DNA from: Caldisericaceae bacterium
GTDB lineage: Bacteria; Calditrichota; Calditrichia; Calditrichales; Calditrichaceae
Reading direction: 5' to 3'
NCBI GenBank assembly: GCA_021160885.1
Contig: JAGHBR010000296.1
Coordinates: 1-13,102, forward strand
Length of the DNA: 13,102 bases
Part shown: positions 1 to 8,074 of the stretch, in pieces
Numbering within the stretch: position 1 is the first letter of the stretch
How the letters are laid out: every line of letters begins with the position of its first letter
Notes under the pieces: generated by a model
Databases searched by the model: none
Told to the model about the DNA's origin: nothing
What the model saw: the letters and a program-made list of their open reading frames with translations, nothing else
Translations under genes and position numbers: made by a program

Positions 1-403
1 CAATAATTGTATCACCAGGTTGCAACGATGGTAAAGATGATATATCTCCGGTTTTTAAAAATTTTTCAATATCAACTTTTAAGACTTCCTGGTTTTTTCG
101 AACAATTCGAACATCATTTAACCGTGCGGTGCTTAACGGCCCGCCAGCAGAAGAGATTAAATCAATTAAAGTATATGAACTTGGTACACTGTAGATACCT
201 GGTTTTAAAACATGGCCCCATAAATTGACCGTAACCAGCAAAACATCGCCGCTTCCCAAAATGTATTGGGCTGCTCGATTTGGTTGCTGCAACATTTGCT
301 GTTTTTTAGAGAACATCTCGTTAAAATTTTGCGATTTTGCCGAATTGGGCTGCAGCCCAATCATAAAAAAACCAATAAACAAAACAAAATACGCTTTTTT
401 CAT
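1..403 (-). CDS. Secreted SLBB-domain protein, 3' end outside window
   Basis: Partial gene; 134 codons are visible from an ATG at 403 and the frame is open to the left edge. The protein starts with a signal peptide (MKKAYFVLFIGFFMIGLQ, cleavage probably near residues 22-25), then a short Gln-rich linker. From about residue 47 comes a region starting YILGSGDVL, followed by a single SLBB (soluble-ligand-binding beta-grasp) pattern: GHVLKPGIYSVP, TLIDLISSAGG, VRIVR, and LQPGDTII at the edge. SLBB domains are known from Wza-type polysaccharide export proteins and other periplasmic or outer-membrane proteins. The start overlaps the stop of the upstream lipoprotein gene by one base (TAATG), so translation is probably coupled; no SD is seen. 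There is no lipobox cysteine near the signal peptide, unlike Wza. Role unknown; a cell-surface function fits the neighbours. The domain call is fairly sure, the function is not. Confidence 0.8.
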   Translation of the reverse strand, partial: MKKAYFVLFIGFFMIGLQPNSAKSQNFNEMFSKKQQMLQQPNRAAQYILGSGDVLLVTVNLWGHVLKPGIYSVPSSYTLIDLISSAGGPLSTARLNDVRIVRKNQEVLKVDIEKFLKTGDISSLPSLQPGDTII

Positions 404-1182
404 TAATTTTCCCATTTGACTTTGAACAATTGCCAATTCGATTCAGACCCTTCAAAACTTTGATTTACTATATCTTCCTGTCCCACACAATCAATCCGCC
501 AGCGATAATCTCCGTTAGTAAAAATCTCTTTTAAATGTTCGCCTTCCAGTTTAAAAGTCTGTGGCGACTGATAAGTGGGTTCAATCATTTTAACAAAAGC
601 CAAAGGATGAAATTCATTACTCACAAACCGTTCAATTCGCAAAATATACTTATAGGGCGTATTCCCAGATTCTATCCACCAACTAAATTCCATTTGCGGT
701 TGATTAACTACATTGGCATTACCATTTAAAGATAATTTTGTTGCCTTTTCTAACAGTCGATAAGACACAGTATCCGATGGCAAACTTTCTTTTCCAGATT
801 TCCCAATTGCCGTAACATAGTAATAGTATCGTACATTATTGCTTAAATCTTGAGTATCGAAATAAATTGAATCTACTTTTCCTGCAATATTCGCCTGAAC
901 CTCACCAACTTTATTGTAATTTTTATCGCCCTTCGGCTCAGAACTTCGGTAAATTATGAACTTTTCGATATTGTTGATTTGCTCATGACGATACCATTGA
1001 ATTTGAATGTCGTTTATTTCGCCTTCATCTGTTGGAACGGCGTCAATGCCGGGTTCATCAGGCAGAGTATCAGCGCCAGCAGGGCGTAAAACTAACCGGA
1101 CTGGATCAGGTTGAAACACACGTTCACCTGTTGATTGTTGACAGGCAGAAATGAAGATAATAAAAATAATAATCAAAAACAT
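403..1182 (-). CDS. Fibronectin type III-like lipoprotein, function unknown
   Basis: A 259-residue protein. A hydrophobic stretch (residues 2-12) ends in the lipobox-like ISAC, predicting lipidation at Cys14 and probably anchoring in the outer membrane. A Pro/Asp-rich linker (about 22-55) is followed by a fibronectin type III-like domain at about 56-141 (IQWYRH, FIIYRSSE, RYYYYVTAIGKSG, LPSDTVSY). A second Ig-like domain lies at about 147-259 (FSWWIESG, GDYRWRIDCVGQ). The gene starts 4 bases after the PorV-type gene and its stop overlaps the SLBB gene by one base. No SD is visible. The ATG start gives a signal peptide with no positive charge; an in-frame ATT at 1200 would add WFFKN and supply a lysine, so the start is uncertain. 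I do not recognise a named family. Context suggests a surface or periplasmic binding partner of the T9SS-like proteins upstream. Confidence 0.8.
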   Translation of the reverse strand: MFLIIIFIIFISACQQSTGERVFQPDPVRLVLRPAGADTLPDEPGIDAVPTDEGEINDIQIQWYRHEQINNIEKFIIYRSSEPKGDKNYNKVGEVQANIAGKVDSIYFDTQDLSNNVRYYYYVTAIGKSGKESLPSDTVSYRLLEKATKLSLNGNANVVNQPQMEFSWWIESGNTPYKYILRIERFVSNEFHPLAFVKMIEPTYQSPQTFKLEGEHLKEIFTNGDYRWRIDCVGQEDIVNQSFEGSESNWQLFKVKWEN

Positions 1183-1186
1183 ATTT

Positions 1187-2197
1187 TTAAAAAACCAAAT
1201 TTAATGAAACCCTGTGTGAATTTCCAAGGTCATGCCCCTGGAAAGCATAATTGACATGAACTTTCCACAAAATTAACCCTGCGCCAGCTGTAATGTGTCC
1301 GGAATTACTTCCTACGCGCAAAGCAAAAAGCGCTTTTAACAATAATTCAGCGCCTAAATGCGTATTGCCATTATATTTGCTGTCCACATCATAAGCAATA
1401 GTTAATTCGCTGCTTAAAAAAGGCAAAGGCTGCGTGTACTGACCACCATATTTAAAATTGCGGTACACCCGGTCAGCATGCCTTGATTCAGTGTCCCAGA
1501 CCAGACGCGTTTCCGCCACATCTTGAATATTTAAACCAAAATTTAAATTACCATAATACTCACCAGCAAAGATATCTTTAAGACTAAAACTCATAATACC
1601 ACCAATATCAATCCCAATACCAGAAGCCTTATTTTTATCGATTTGCTGATTTATGTATTTAATATTACCGCCTAATCCAAATTTAATCGGGACTTCAAAA
1701 TATTGCCAGCCAAGATCTAAAGTAGTTGGAAACAACCGCGCAAAAGAAAAAATAAAAACATCATTCTGGTTTGAAAAATAATCAACCGGCCCATAGGTAA
1801 GCTGCTGCGCCTGGCCATGCAACCTTTGGTAGGCGGTTATTGGACTATCTTCATCAAATTCATAGCGGGGAATCTCATCAACACTGAGTCGCATCCATGA
1901 GAACGCAAAAAACGAATTTTTCATTAACGGCAGCACAAAACCGAGGTAGCTTTGCTGTTCTAATTTATTATACAGATTGGCATACATGCTACCTGTCTGA
2001 AGTCGATCAACCATGACTATCCCGGCAGGATTCCAGAACGGATCTGTCACCCGACCGTTGGAAGCAACACCTGTACCCCCCATGCTCAGAGCCCGTGCTC
2101 CAACTCCCAATTCCAAAAAAGAAGCCGCGTAACGGTGCTCCTGTGCAAAAAGAAAGTTCGCCAACAATATTAAAACTAATAAACTTATATGCTTCAT
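1187..2197 (-). CDS. porV: PorV/PorQ-family outer-membrane beta-barrel protein
   Basis: A 336-residue protein. A signal peptide (MKHISLLVLILLANFLFAQ, cleaved after about residue 19) precedes the family hallmark near the mature N-terminus: GVGARALSMGGTGVA, then DPFWNPAG. Alternating aromatic/hydrophobic strands run to the end, and the last residue is phenylalanine (SLNLVF), the usual C-terminal signature of BAM-inserted barrels. In Bacteroidetes, PorV is a FadL-like barrel that carries CTD-bearing cargo from the T9SS translocon to the PorU sortase; PorQ is a related attachment-complex member. The ATG overlaps the stop of the PorU-type gene by four bases (ATGA), which supports stoichiometric co-expression with the sortase. 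The PorV/PorQ (UPF0164-like) family is clear. Choosing PorV over PorQ rests on the neighbour, so the symbol is tentative. Confidence 0.8.
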   Translation of the reverse strand: MKHISLLVLILLANFLFAQEHRYAASFLELGVGARALSMGGTGVASNGRVTDPFWNPAGIVMVDRLQTGSMYANLYNKLEQQSYLGFVLPLMKNSFFAFSWMRLSVDEIPRYEFDEDSPITAYQRLHGQAQQLTYGPVDYFSNQNDVFIFSFARLFPTTLDLGWQYFEVPIKFGLGGNIKYINQQIDKNKASGIGIDIGGIMSFSLKDIFAGEYYGNLNFGLNIQDVAETRLVWDTESRHADRVYRNFKYGGQYTQPLPFLSSELTIAYDVDSKYNGNTHLGAELLLKALFALRVGSNSGHITAGAGLILWKVHVNYAFQGHDLGNSHRVSLNLVF

Positions 2198-5100
2198 TTT
2201 AATTTTGCCATCATTAATATTTTTTTAACAGTCTTTCCTTTATATGAACCTTTAATAATCGCAAAATAGACACCATTGGCTACGGGATTGCCATCATCAT
2301 CTGTACCATCCCATACCAACTCGTGATAATTGGGTTCAAGTAAATTATCATCCAAAACCGTTGGATCTAAATCGAGCATCTTAGAACGAATTAAACGTCC
2401 CGAAGTGGCATAGATTTTAACTGACAAATTATCAATTTCGCCATTGCTTTCAATGTAATATGAAATAATGGTTTGATCCTTAAAAGGATTGGGATAATTT
2501 CCGTAAACAATTAAATCAAAGCCCTCGGCCACGGTAAAAGTAAGAGTCTTTTGGGCAATATTGCCGTTAACATCGGCTGTTTTTAAGTAGAGTTCATGCT
2601 TACCAGGACTTAATTCCGGAGTAAAAACCAGTTGCACATTTTTTACATTAGAGCCGCTATCAGGCAACGTTACACTTTTATCCAGCAACTGGCCATCCTT
2701 AATAATATAATTATCGTCGATTTTAAGCTGTAAAGATTGTTTGATGTTTACGCCATTCACATCCTGTAACAGAATCCCCAATGTAGGATTATGAGGAACC
2801 AACATATTTTCAATCAAAGGCCGGCCATTGACTGAAATTTCCAGAATGGGTTCATTGTCATCGGTAGTAAAAAAGGGAGCGTAAATGCCAGAACAGGTTA
2901 CTGTTGTTTTCAATTCATTTCCCTGCCACTGGCCTGGTATTAAAACCCAGGCATTAAGTGTCTGATCAAATCGATAAAGAGAAATTTTATCCGGAGAGTA
3001 ATTTCTGTTTAAAGAATCCAAATGCACACTAAAGGTTGCAGGAATTTTCGGATTCTTGTCTTCAGACACAAAATTCAGTTCAATCCCCAAAGTATCTTTT
3101 TGATTTAGATTTTTAACAAATTTTAAATCTTGCTGATTGGTTTTAGAAATTATTGAAGCAACATTCTGAACGTTAAAATTCAACAGGAAAGGCTTTGTAG
3201 TCGCCTGCGGCTGAATGTCTATCGTCCAGTCAGGAAGTATTTGAATTTTTTGATGGGTTTGGCCGTCCAAACTGGTGCCCGTTTCCGGTGTAACAACCAA
3301 ATAGTTTTGAAACAGATTTGCTGTAAGTGAATTATTCTGCTCATCTTTTTCTTCTAACAGTGAATCGTAATCAACAATTACTTTTACTTGATGATAAGCA
3401 GAATATTGTAAATTTTCCGGCAAGGGCGCCGCAACTTGTTTTTCTTTTTGTTCATCGATCGAAATTTGCTGAATAGCAAAAGGTTTATTTTGTGAAATAA
3501 CATCATCAAAGCAAGCAATTTTAATATTTTCTATTTTATTTGGTGAATTGTTTTCTACAGTAAACGTTAACATTAAATTGGAAATTCCGCCCCAGCCAAG
3601 ACTATTGGGTTTAATCAGCAAATCAGGGCGGGGATCAATTACCGACAATTTATTCCAATGTTCAAGAATTACTTCATTATCTTCGGTGGTTAATTCAACA
3701 TCAAATATTTTTTTGCCGCCCGATTTAAAACCGCTAAATGGTTGACTGACAAACACCGAATCATTAAGCCTACCTAAAACCACATCAAAGTTGTAATTTT
3801 CGTAACTGATTTCATCGTAAATATTTTTAATTCGAACCTGTTTAATAGGTTTGTCCGTCTTTACGATAACTTTAAATACCACGTTCTGATTTATCTGCAG
3901 TTGTGCTGGCTCTGTTTCAACACGTTTAATCAGTGGTTGATTTACCGAAAGTTTAGCAAAGCCACTGGCACTTTGAGAATGATTAGTAGCAAAAGCTTTA
4001 ATTCGTAACAATTGGGCAGAAAGGTCATCCGGCAACCTGAAACCAATTTTCAGAGGCCCATTTACTTGCGAATATTCCTGTTCGAAAACTATGTAATTTT
4101 GCGCATCCAGCACCTGAAGGACAACATCCGAGAGCTGAGGTAGTTGGGTTAACTTTAATTTAACAGAATCGCCTGGCAAGGCATTTTCGGGTTCAACTTT
4201 GATGGTAAGTTTATTTTTAGGAAATGGCATTTTTAGAGAAGGATCGCCCAAAAGGTTGTATTGACAAACCTGAGAATAGCTGACGCTTCCGTAGCCAAAA
4301 GTGTAAAATCGGCCTTCTTCTGTATAATAAAATGGGCTGGCCAGATAAAACATTTTCATTAAATCAATGGCCTGACCAAAGGTCCACTGGCCATTCCATA
4401 GATAGTCTGGTAAACTCCAGGCAATTGCAAAATCATTGTAAATCCAGCCTACGCCAGAAGCCCCTAAAAAGGCAATAGCTCCCTTTTGTTCGCTTAACAA
4501 CAACTTTTCGCCCAATGAATAACGCCCCGAATTGGCAAAACTGGCTGTAAAACAGGTTAAGCTGCTAATAAAAGGGAGCTTGTAACCATTTTCCAGGCGA
4601 TCCACATCATCAAGCCCCATCAAACCGGCGTCAGCCCAGATGGCGCCCCCACCATGTCCAACAAAATTAATAAAACTTAAGCCACGATTAAAAGCATTAA
4701 TCACATCCTGATTACTGCCAAAATGAAGATCGGGTTGCCTGGCTTTGTTTTCAATTGAATTGATTTGGTCGGCAAATAAAGACTGCGGGATTTTGTGCTG
4801 GATTAATCTCAGATTTTGTGTCCGAAAAACCGGTTTATTGGTCAAATATTCCTTAGTCCCATCATAACCGGCAATAAACAAGGTTTGATTGGTCCAACGT
4901 CCGGTTGGGTCTTCCGGAAAATGTTCTAACTTATCCAGATAATTTTGCAACTCATAAGTTGAATTAACCGGCAACCGGGCTACGATAACCTCAGGCAAAT
5001 AATCGTCGCCTTCCAGCAAAGCATATTGATAATCGCTCTCTGCTGAGCCAAATTTAACCGTATTGTAAAAAATAGTAGGCACCAGATCATCCGGAGACCG

Positions 5101-7251
5101 ATAATTAAACGAGGCATCTCCAACCAGAAGCACGTACTCCAGGGGCGTTTCCTGATCCCAATTTTTGTAAGCATATCTAATAAATTGCTTAATCGCCAGC
5201 GGAGATTTAATCCCATAGTTAAATTGATCGTAGATATCCCTTACAGTTACAATTTCCGGTTTAAAGCCCTGTTGCGTTTTAAGTTCTTTTAATTTTTCAC
5301 AATCAGCTTTAAAAATATCGTGTGTAATGATTAAGAAATCAGCCTGGTTAGATCCTTCTAACAAACTCAATTGCGGTTCTTCCTGCTTCCAGGGGCGGAA
5401 AGCTTCAATTTTTGCCACTGATTTCTTCTGATCCGAAGTTAAAGCCACATACTTTGTTGAAGGATCGACCACTTCATCCTGAAAACTGATGCCATAAGAA
5501 AACTGTTTTGTTTCTTCATCCTTAACCGGTTTAATATCAACATTGGTAATTTTACTGATGCCAATTTTGTAAACTTCGATATCTTTTTTATCAAACCCGT
5601 CAATATTAAATTGAATGCGATCGCCTAATTTCACATAACGTCCGTCAAAAAAATCTCTATCTACATGAAATTTCAGAAAATTGTTGTAGGCCTGGTACTT
5701 CCTCAGGTAGCTCACTTCAAACCAGTTAAGTACTACAATATCGGTTACTCCTGTTTGAAACATATCGACTTCCAGCCGGTTCAGACCATCGTTCAAAGCG
5801 CTCTGGTCAATTTTTACCGCAGAATCGGCATTGGTAATTACCCAACTGCTCTGGTCTCTCCAACCGTCTTCAGGATTTACCACGCCCACCAAATGAGCTA
5901 CGTTACCTTTTCCCCGCAACTTTAAAGTAACCTTGTGTCCTAATAGAGGATTCGTCTGACTGTCATAAAATGATTTACCGCGGAACATGGCCTTAACTAC
6001 CACTTCAGCACCATATTCCGCAGGATGTGGAATCACAAAATCGTAACCAACGCCACCAGGCGCTGACACGCCGCCATCAAAATAAAAACCATCAATTTCA
6101 TAGGCGGGCCGGTTAACAAGTTCGGGTGAATGACCAAATTTATGGGCTGTTGCGTTTTTTTCAACATGTATGGTATCGCGAAAAGCAAAGGGGCTGATAA
6201 CCAATTGATTCCCTGAGGTACTAATGCCGCCGCTTTCTTGTAAAAGACGCGCTCCGCGGTTGGCTTTATAAACCAACCAGTAAACATTTTCATCGCTAAA
6301 CGGATCCGAATACAGTTCAGGAAACTGTTTTTGAAAAGTCCGCTCATTGGACTGCCCCCAAAACTCTAAATAATCCTCTTCATTAAACTGGTGGTCGTGT
6401 TCGCCCTTAATAAAAACGGGAATCTCCTTCCCTTTATTGTAGAGATGAAGTTGCTGCGGATCTATTTTATTTAGCGGGAAACCGGCTTTCAGCAGATCAT
6501 CATAGGACACATGGTAAATGCCTTCTTCTGTAACGCTCAATTTGTAAATAATTTCGTTTTGTAAAATTGTTTGCCAGCGAGCAAGGGCAGAAGCAGTTGA
6601 GTTGGGAGAAGCAGCTGTGATGGTAAGTTTATTTTTTTCAACAGGGAAAAGGGTCTGGTTGGAATTAATTACCATAGATTTTAACAAATCGGTTAAATGG
6701 GTTTTACGACCCCGATTTTTAAGAAGTGAAGTATTTATTAAATTTTGATTATATTGACCAATTTTTATTTCAATGGATTTTAAAGTTTGTACAGTTCGGT
6801 GATCTGCAGAAACACGAACCGGAAAAATTCTCAATGCAAAAAGCGGATATTCTCCCATTCGCCCTAAAAATTTAACTTCAGCCCAGTTATTAACTTTTTG
6901 GTCTTTAAATTCAGGAGGATTGGCGAAATGCAAATATTGCTCCACTTTTTGTCTTTGCGCGCTAACCGTAACGATTGTTAATGGCAAATCATGCTCTGCA
7001 GCCATGTTTAAAAACTTTACCAGAACCGGCAGTTGGTTCCCGTTTTCATCTACCGTAAAAACCGCCTGGGGATAGGTGGCGACTACAGACTGATTTTCTT
7101 TTACCCATTCCGGTTCAGAAAAGGTGGCCTTTAAATGCACAAAACAGTCGGTTTGCTGCAATATCTGAATATCAACATTGGCGGCCCAGAGCAAGACCTG
7201 CGATAAAGCAATTATTAAAATGACAATCGGTGTCTTTGTTTTTATTTTCAT
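2194..7251 (-). CDS. porU: PorU-like C25 (gingipain-type) cysteine peptidase, T9SS sortase candidate
   Basis: A 1685-residue protein from the ATG at 7251; a TTG two codons upstream (7257) is less likely. A signal peptide (residues 1 to about 24) is followed by a PorU-type N-terminal region, including VTEEGIYHVSYDDL (about 233) and NEEDYLEFWGQ (about 287). The C25 caspase-like domain spans about 635-1003, with the catalytic pair His866 (FVGHGGG) and Cys900 (SLTCFTASF), ending at NLLGDPSLKMP. Two Ig-like domains (about 1004-1206) and a CARDB-like domain (about 1208-1314, DSLLEEKDEQNN) follow. A ZU5-like segment (about 1415-1455) and a PorU-like Ig region (about 1460-1577) come next. The end (about 1578-1685) is a FlgD-like T9SS tail: NYPNPF, LVWDGTDDDGNPVANGVYFA, VKKILMMAKLK. 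PorU removes the CTD of T9SS cargo and joins the cargo to a surface anchor. At about 1.5 times the roughly 1150 residues of Bacteroidetes PorU it is unusually long. It starts 19 bases after cdaA. A C25 cargo protease is the alternative; the N- and C-terminal similarity and the PorV-type neighbour favour PorU. Confidence 0.83.
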   Translation of the reverse strand: MKIKTKTPIVILIIALSQVLLWAANVDIQILQQTDCFVHLKATFSEPEWVKENQSVVATYPQAVFTVDENGNQLPVLVKFLNMAAEHDLPLTIVTVSAQRQKVEQYLHFANPPEFKDQKVNNWAEVKFLGRMGEYPLFALRIFPVRVSADHRTVQTLKSIEIKIGQYNQNLINTSLLKNRGRKTHLTDLLKSMVINSNQTLFPVEKNKLTITAASPNSTASALARWQTILQNEIIYKLSVTEEGIYHVSYDDLLKAGFPLNKIDPQQLHLYNKGKEIPVFIKGEHDHQFNEEDYLEFWGQSNERTFQKQFPELYSDPFSDENVYWLVYKANRGARLLQESGGISTSGNQLVISPFAFRDTIHVEKNATAHKFGHSPELVNRPAYEIDGFYFDGGVSAPGGVGYDFVIPHPAEYGAEVVVKAMFRGKSFYDSQTNPLLGHKVTLKLRGKGNVAHLVGVVNPEDGWRDQSSWVITNADSAVKIDQSALNDGLNRLEVDMFQTGVTDIVVLNWFEVSYLRKYQAYNNFLKFHVDRDFFDGRYVKLGDRIQFNIDGFDKKDIEVYKIGISKITNVDIKPVKDEETKQFSYGISFQDEVVDPSTKYVALTSDQKKSVAKIEAFRPWKQEEPQLSLLEGSNQADFLIITHDIFKADCEKLKELKTQQGFKPEIVTVRDIYDQFNYGIKSPLAIKQFIRYAYKNWDQETPLEYVLLVGDASFNYRSPDDLVPTIFYNTVKFGSAESDYQYALLEGDDYLPEVIVARLPVNSTYELQNYLDKLEHFPEDPTGRWTNQTLFIAGYDGTKEYLTNKPVFRTQNLRLIQHKIPQSLFADQINSIENKARQPDLHFGSNQDVINAFNRGLSFINFVGHGGGAIWADAGLMGLDDVDRLENGYKLPFISSLTCFTASFANSGRYSLGEKLLLSEQKGAIAFLGASGVGWIYNDFAIAWSLPDYLWNGQWTFGQAIDLMKMFYLASPFYYTEEGRFYTFGYGSVSYSQVCQYNLLGDPSLKMPFPKNKLTIKVEPENALPGDSVKLKLTQLPQLSDVVLQVLDAQNYIVFEQEYSQVNGPLKIGFRLPDDLSAQLLRIKAFATNHSQSASGFAKLSVNQPLIKRVETEPAQLQINQNVVFKVIVKTDKPIKQVRIKNIYDEISYENYNFDVVLGRLNDSVFVSQPFSGFKSGGKKIFDVELTTEDNEVILEHWNKLSVIDPRPDLLIKPNSLGWGGISNLMLTFTVENNSPNKIENIKIACFDDVISQNKPFAIQQISIDEQKEKQVAAPLPENLQYSAYHQVKVIVDYDSLLEEKDEQNNSLTANLFQNYLVVTPETGTSLDGQTHQKIQILPDWTIDIQPQATTKPFLLNFNVQNVASIISKTNQQDLKFVKNLNQKDTLGIELNFVSEDKNPKIPATFSVHLDSLNRNYSPDKISLYRFDQTLNAWVLIPGQWQGNELKTTVTCSGIYAPFFTTDDNEPILEISVNGRPLIENMLVPHNPTLGILLQDVNGVNIKQSLQLKIDDNYIIKDGQLLDKSVTLPDSGSNVKNVQLVFTPELSPGKHELYLKTADVNGNIAQKTLTFTVAEGFDLIVYGNYPNPFKDQTIISYYIESNGEIDNLSVKIYATSGRLIRSKMLDLDPTVLDDNLLEPNYHELVWDGTDDDGNPVANGVYFAIIKGSYKGKTVKKILMMAKLK

Positions 7252-7270
7252 AGACAATTACAACCATTAA

Positions 7271-8074
7271 TTAATCTGTTGATAACGAGAAGAATCGGCT
7301 GATTTTACCCTGAGGTTTAGGGGTAAATACCTCATTCAGCTTCTTCCTTAACATGCTTTCGGTTAAACCTCTAACTAACTTACCATTTTCAGCAATGGAG
7401 ATCATGCCTGTTTCTTCTGAAACAACAATAATCAGAGCGTCAGTCTGTTCTGAAAGACCAATAGCCGCCCGGTGCCGCATGCCCAGCGCGGGATCAAGCG
7501 ATGGATTTTGAGAAAGCGGCAGTACAACTTTTGCCGCTACCATAATATCATTTTGAATGATTAAAGCGCCATCATGTAACGGTGAACGAGGATTAAAAAC
7601 AGAGCTGATTAATTGCTTAGAAACTTTGGCCTGCAAGGCAATTCCTGTTTCAATAAAAGATTTTAAACTCATATCTCGTTCAATTACAATTAAAGCGCCA
7701 AAATTTTTACGAGATAATTCCATGACCGCCTGAATAATTTCTTCAATAAATTGCAGGTCGCCTACTTTGACGATTTTACGGATTAAACGGCTTTGCCCCA
7801 CAAAAACCAGCAATCTGCGTAACTCCGGTTGAAAAAGAATAACAAAAGCCAATACCCAAACGGTTTTCAAACTGGACATGATCCAGGTTAAGGCGCTCAT
7901 GCCCAGTAATTCACCAATCATGGATACCACAATAATAACCAGCAAGCCGGTAAACATCCGAATGGCCACACTGCCCTTTAAAAACTGATAGAGCTGGTAA
8001 AAGATAGTCGTAACTATGGCAATATCAATGATATCGATAATGGTTACCGGAATAAAACCTATCTTAAATAACAT
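7271..8074 (-). CDS. cdaA: Membrane diadenylate cyclase CdaA (c-di-AMP synthase)
   Basis: A 267-residue protein of usual CdaA length (older name YbbP/DacA). Three N-terminal transmembrane helices (about 8-28, 37-59, 62-83) lead into a DAC (DisA_N) catalytic domain at about 95-250. Both signature motifs are intact: DGA at residues 168-170 (SPLHDGALII) and RHR at 200-202 (GMRHRAAIG), which bind the ATP substrates and metal. The enzyme condenses two ATP into cyclic di-AMP, a regulator of potassium and osmotic balance and of cell-wall homeostasis. The start overlaps the folP stop by one base (TGATG). A weak AGAGG lies 13 bases upstream, further than usual, so coupling to folP is likely. In many bacteria cdaA is followed by cdaR and glmM; here a PorU-type sortase gene follows instead. 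Confidence 0.95.
   Translation of the reverse strand: MLFKIGFIPVTIIDIIDIAIVTTIFYQLYQFLKGSVAIRMFTGLLVIIVVSMIGELLGMSALTWIMSSLKTVWVLAFVILFQPELRRLLVFVGQSRLIRKIVKVGDLQFIEEIIQAVMELSRKNFGALIVIERDMSLKSFIETGIALQAKVSKQLISSVFNPRSPLHDGALIIQNDIMVAAKVVLPLSQNPSLDPALGMRHRAAIGLSEQTDALIIVVSEETGMISIAENGKLVRGLTESMLRKKLNEVFTPKPQGKISRFFSLSTD

Noticed and set aside
7..419. Two short plus-strand reading frames at the left edge
   Set aside because: They lie opposite the SLBB gene, which has a signal peptide and a recognisable domain; the plus-strand translations show no family features.
4980..6347. Extra minus- and plus-strand frames inside the PorU-type gene
   Set aside because: They are shifted frames within a continuous 1685-codon gene with intact catalytic motifs; no sign of a frameshift or nested gene.
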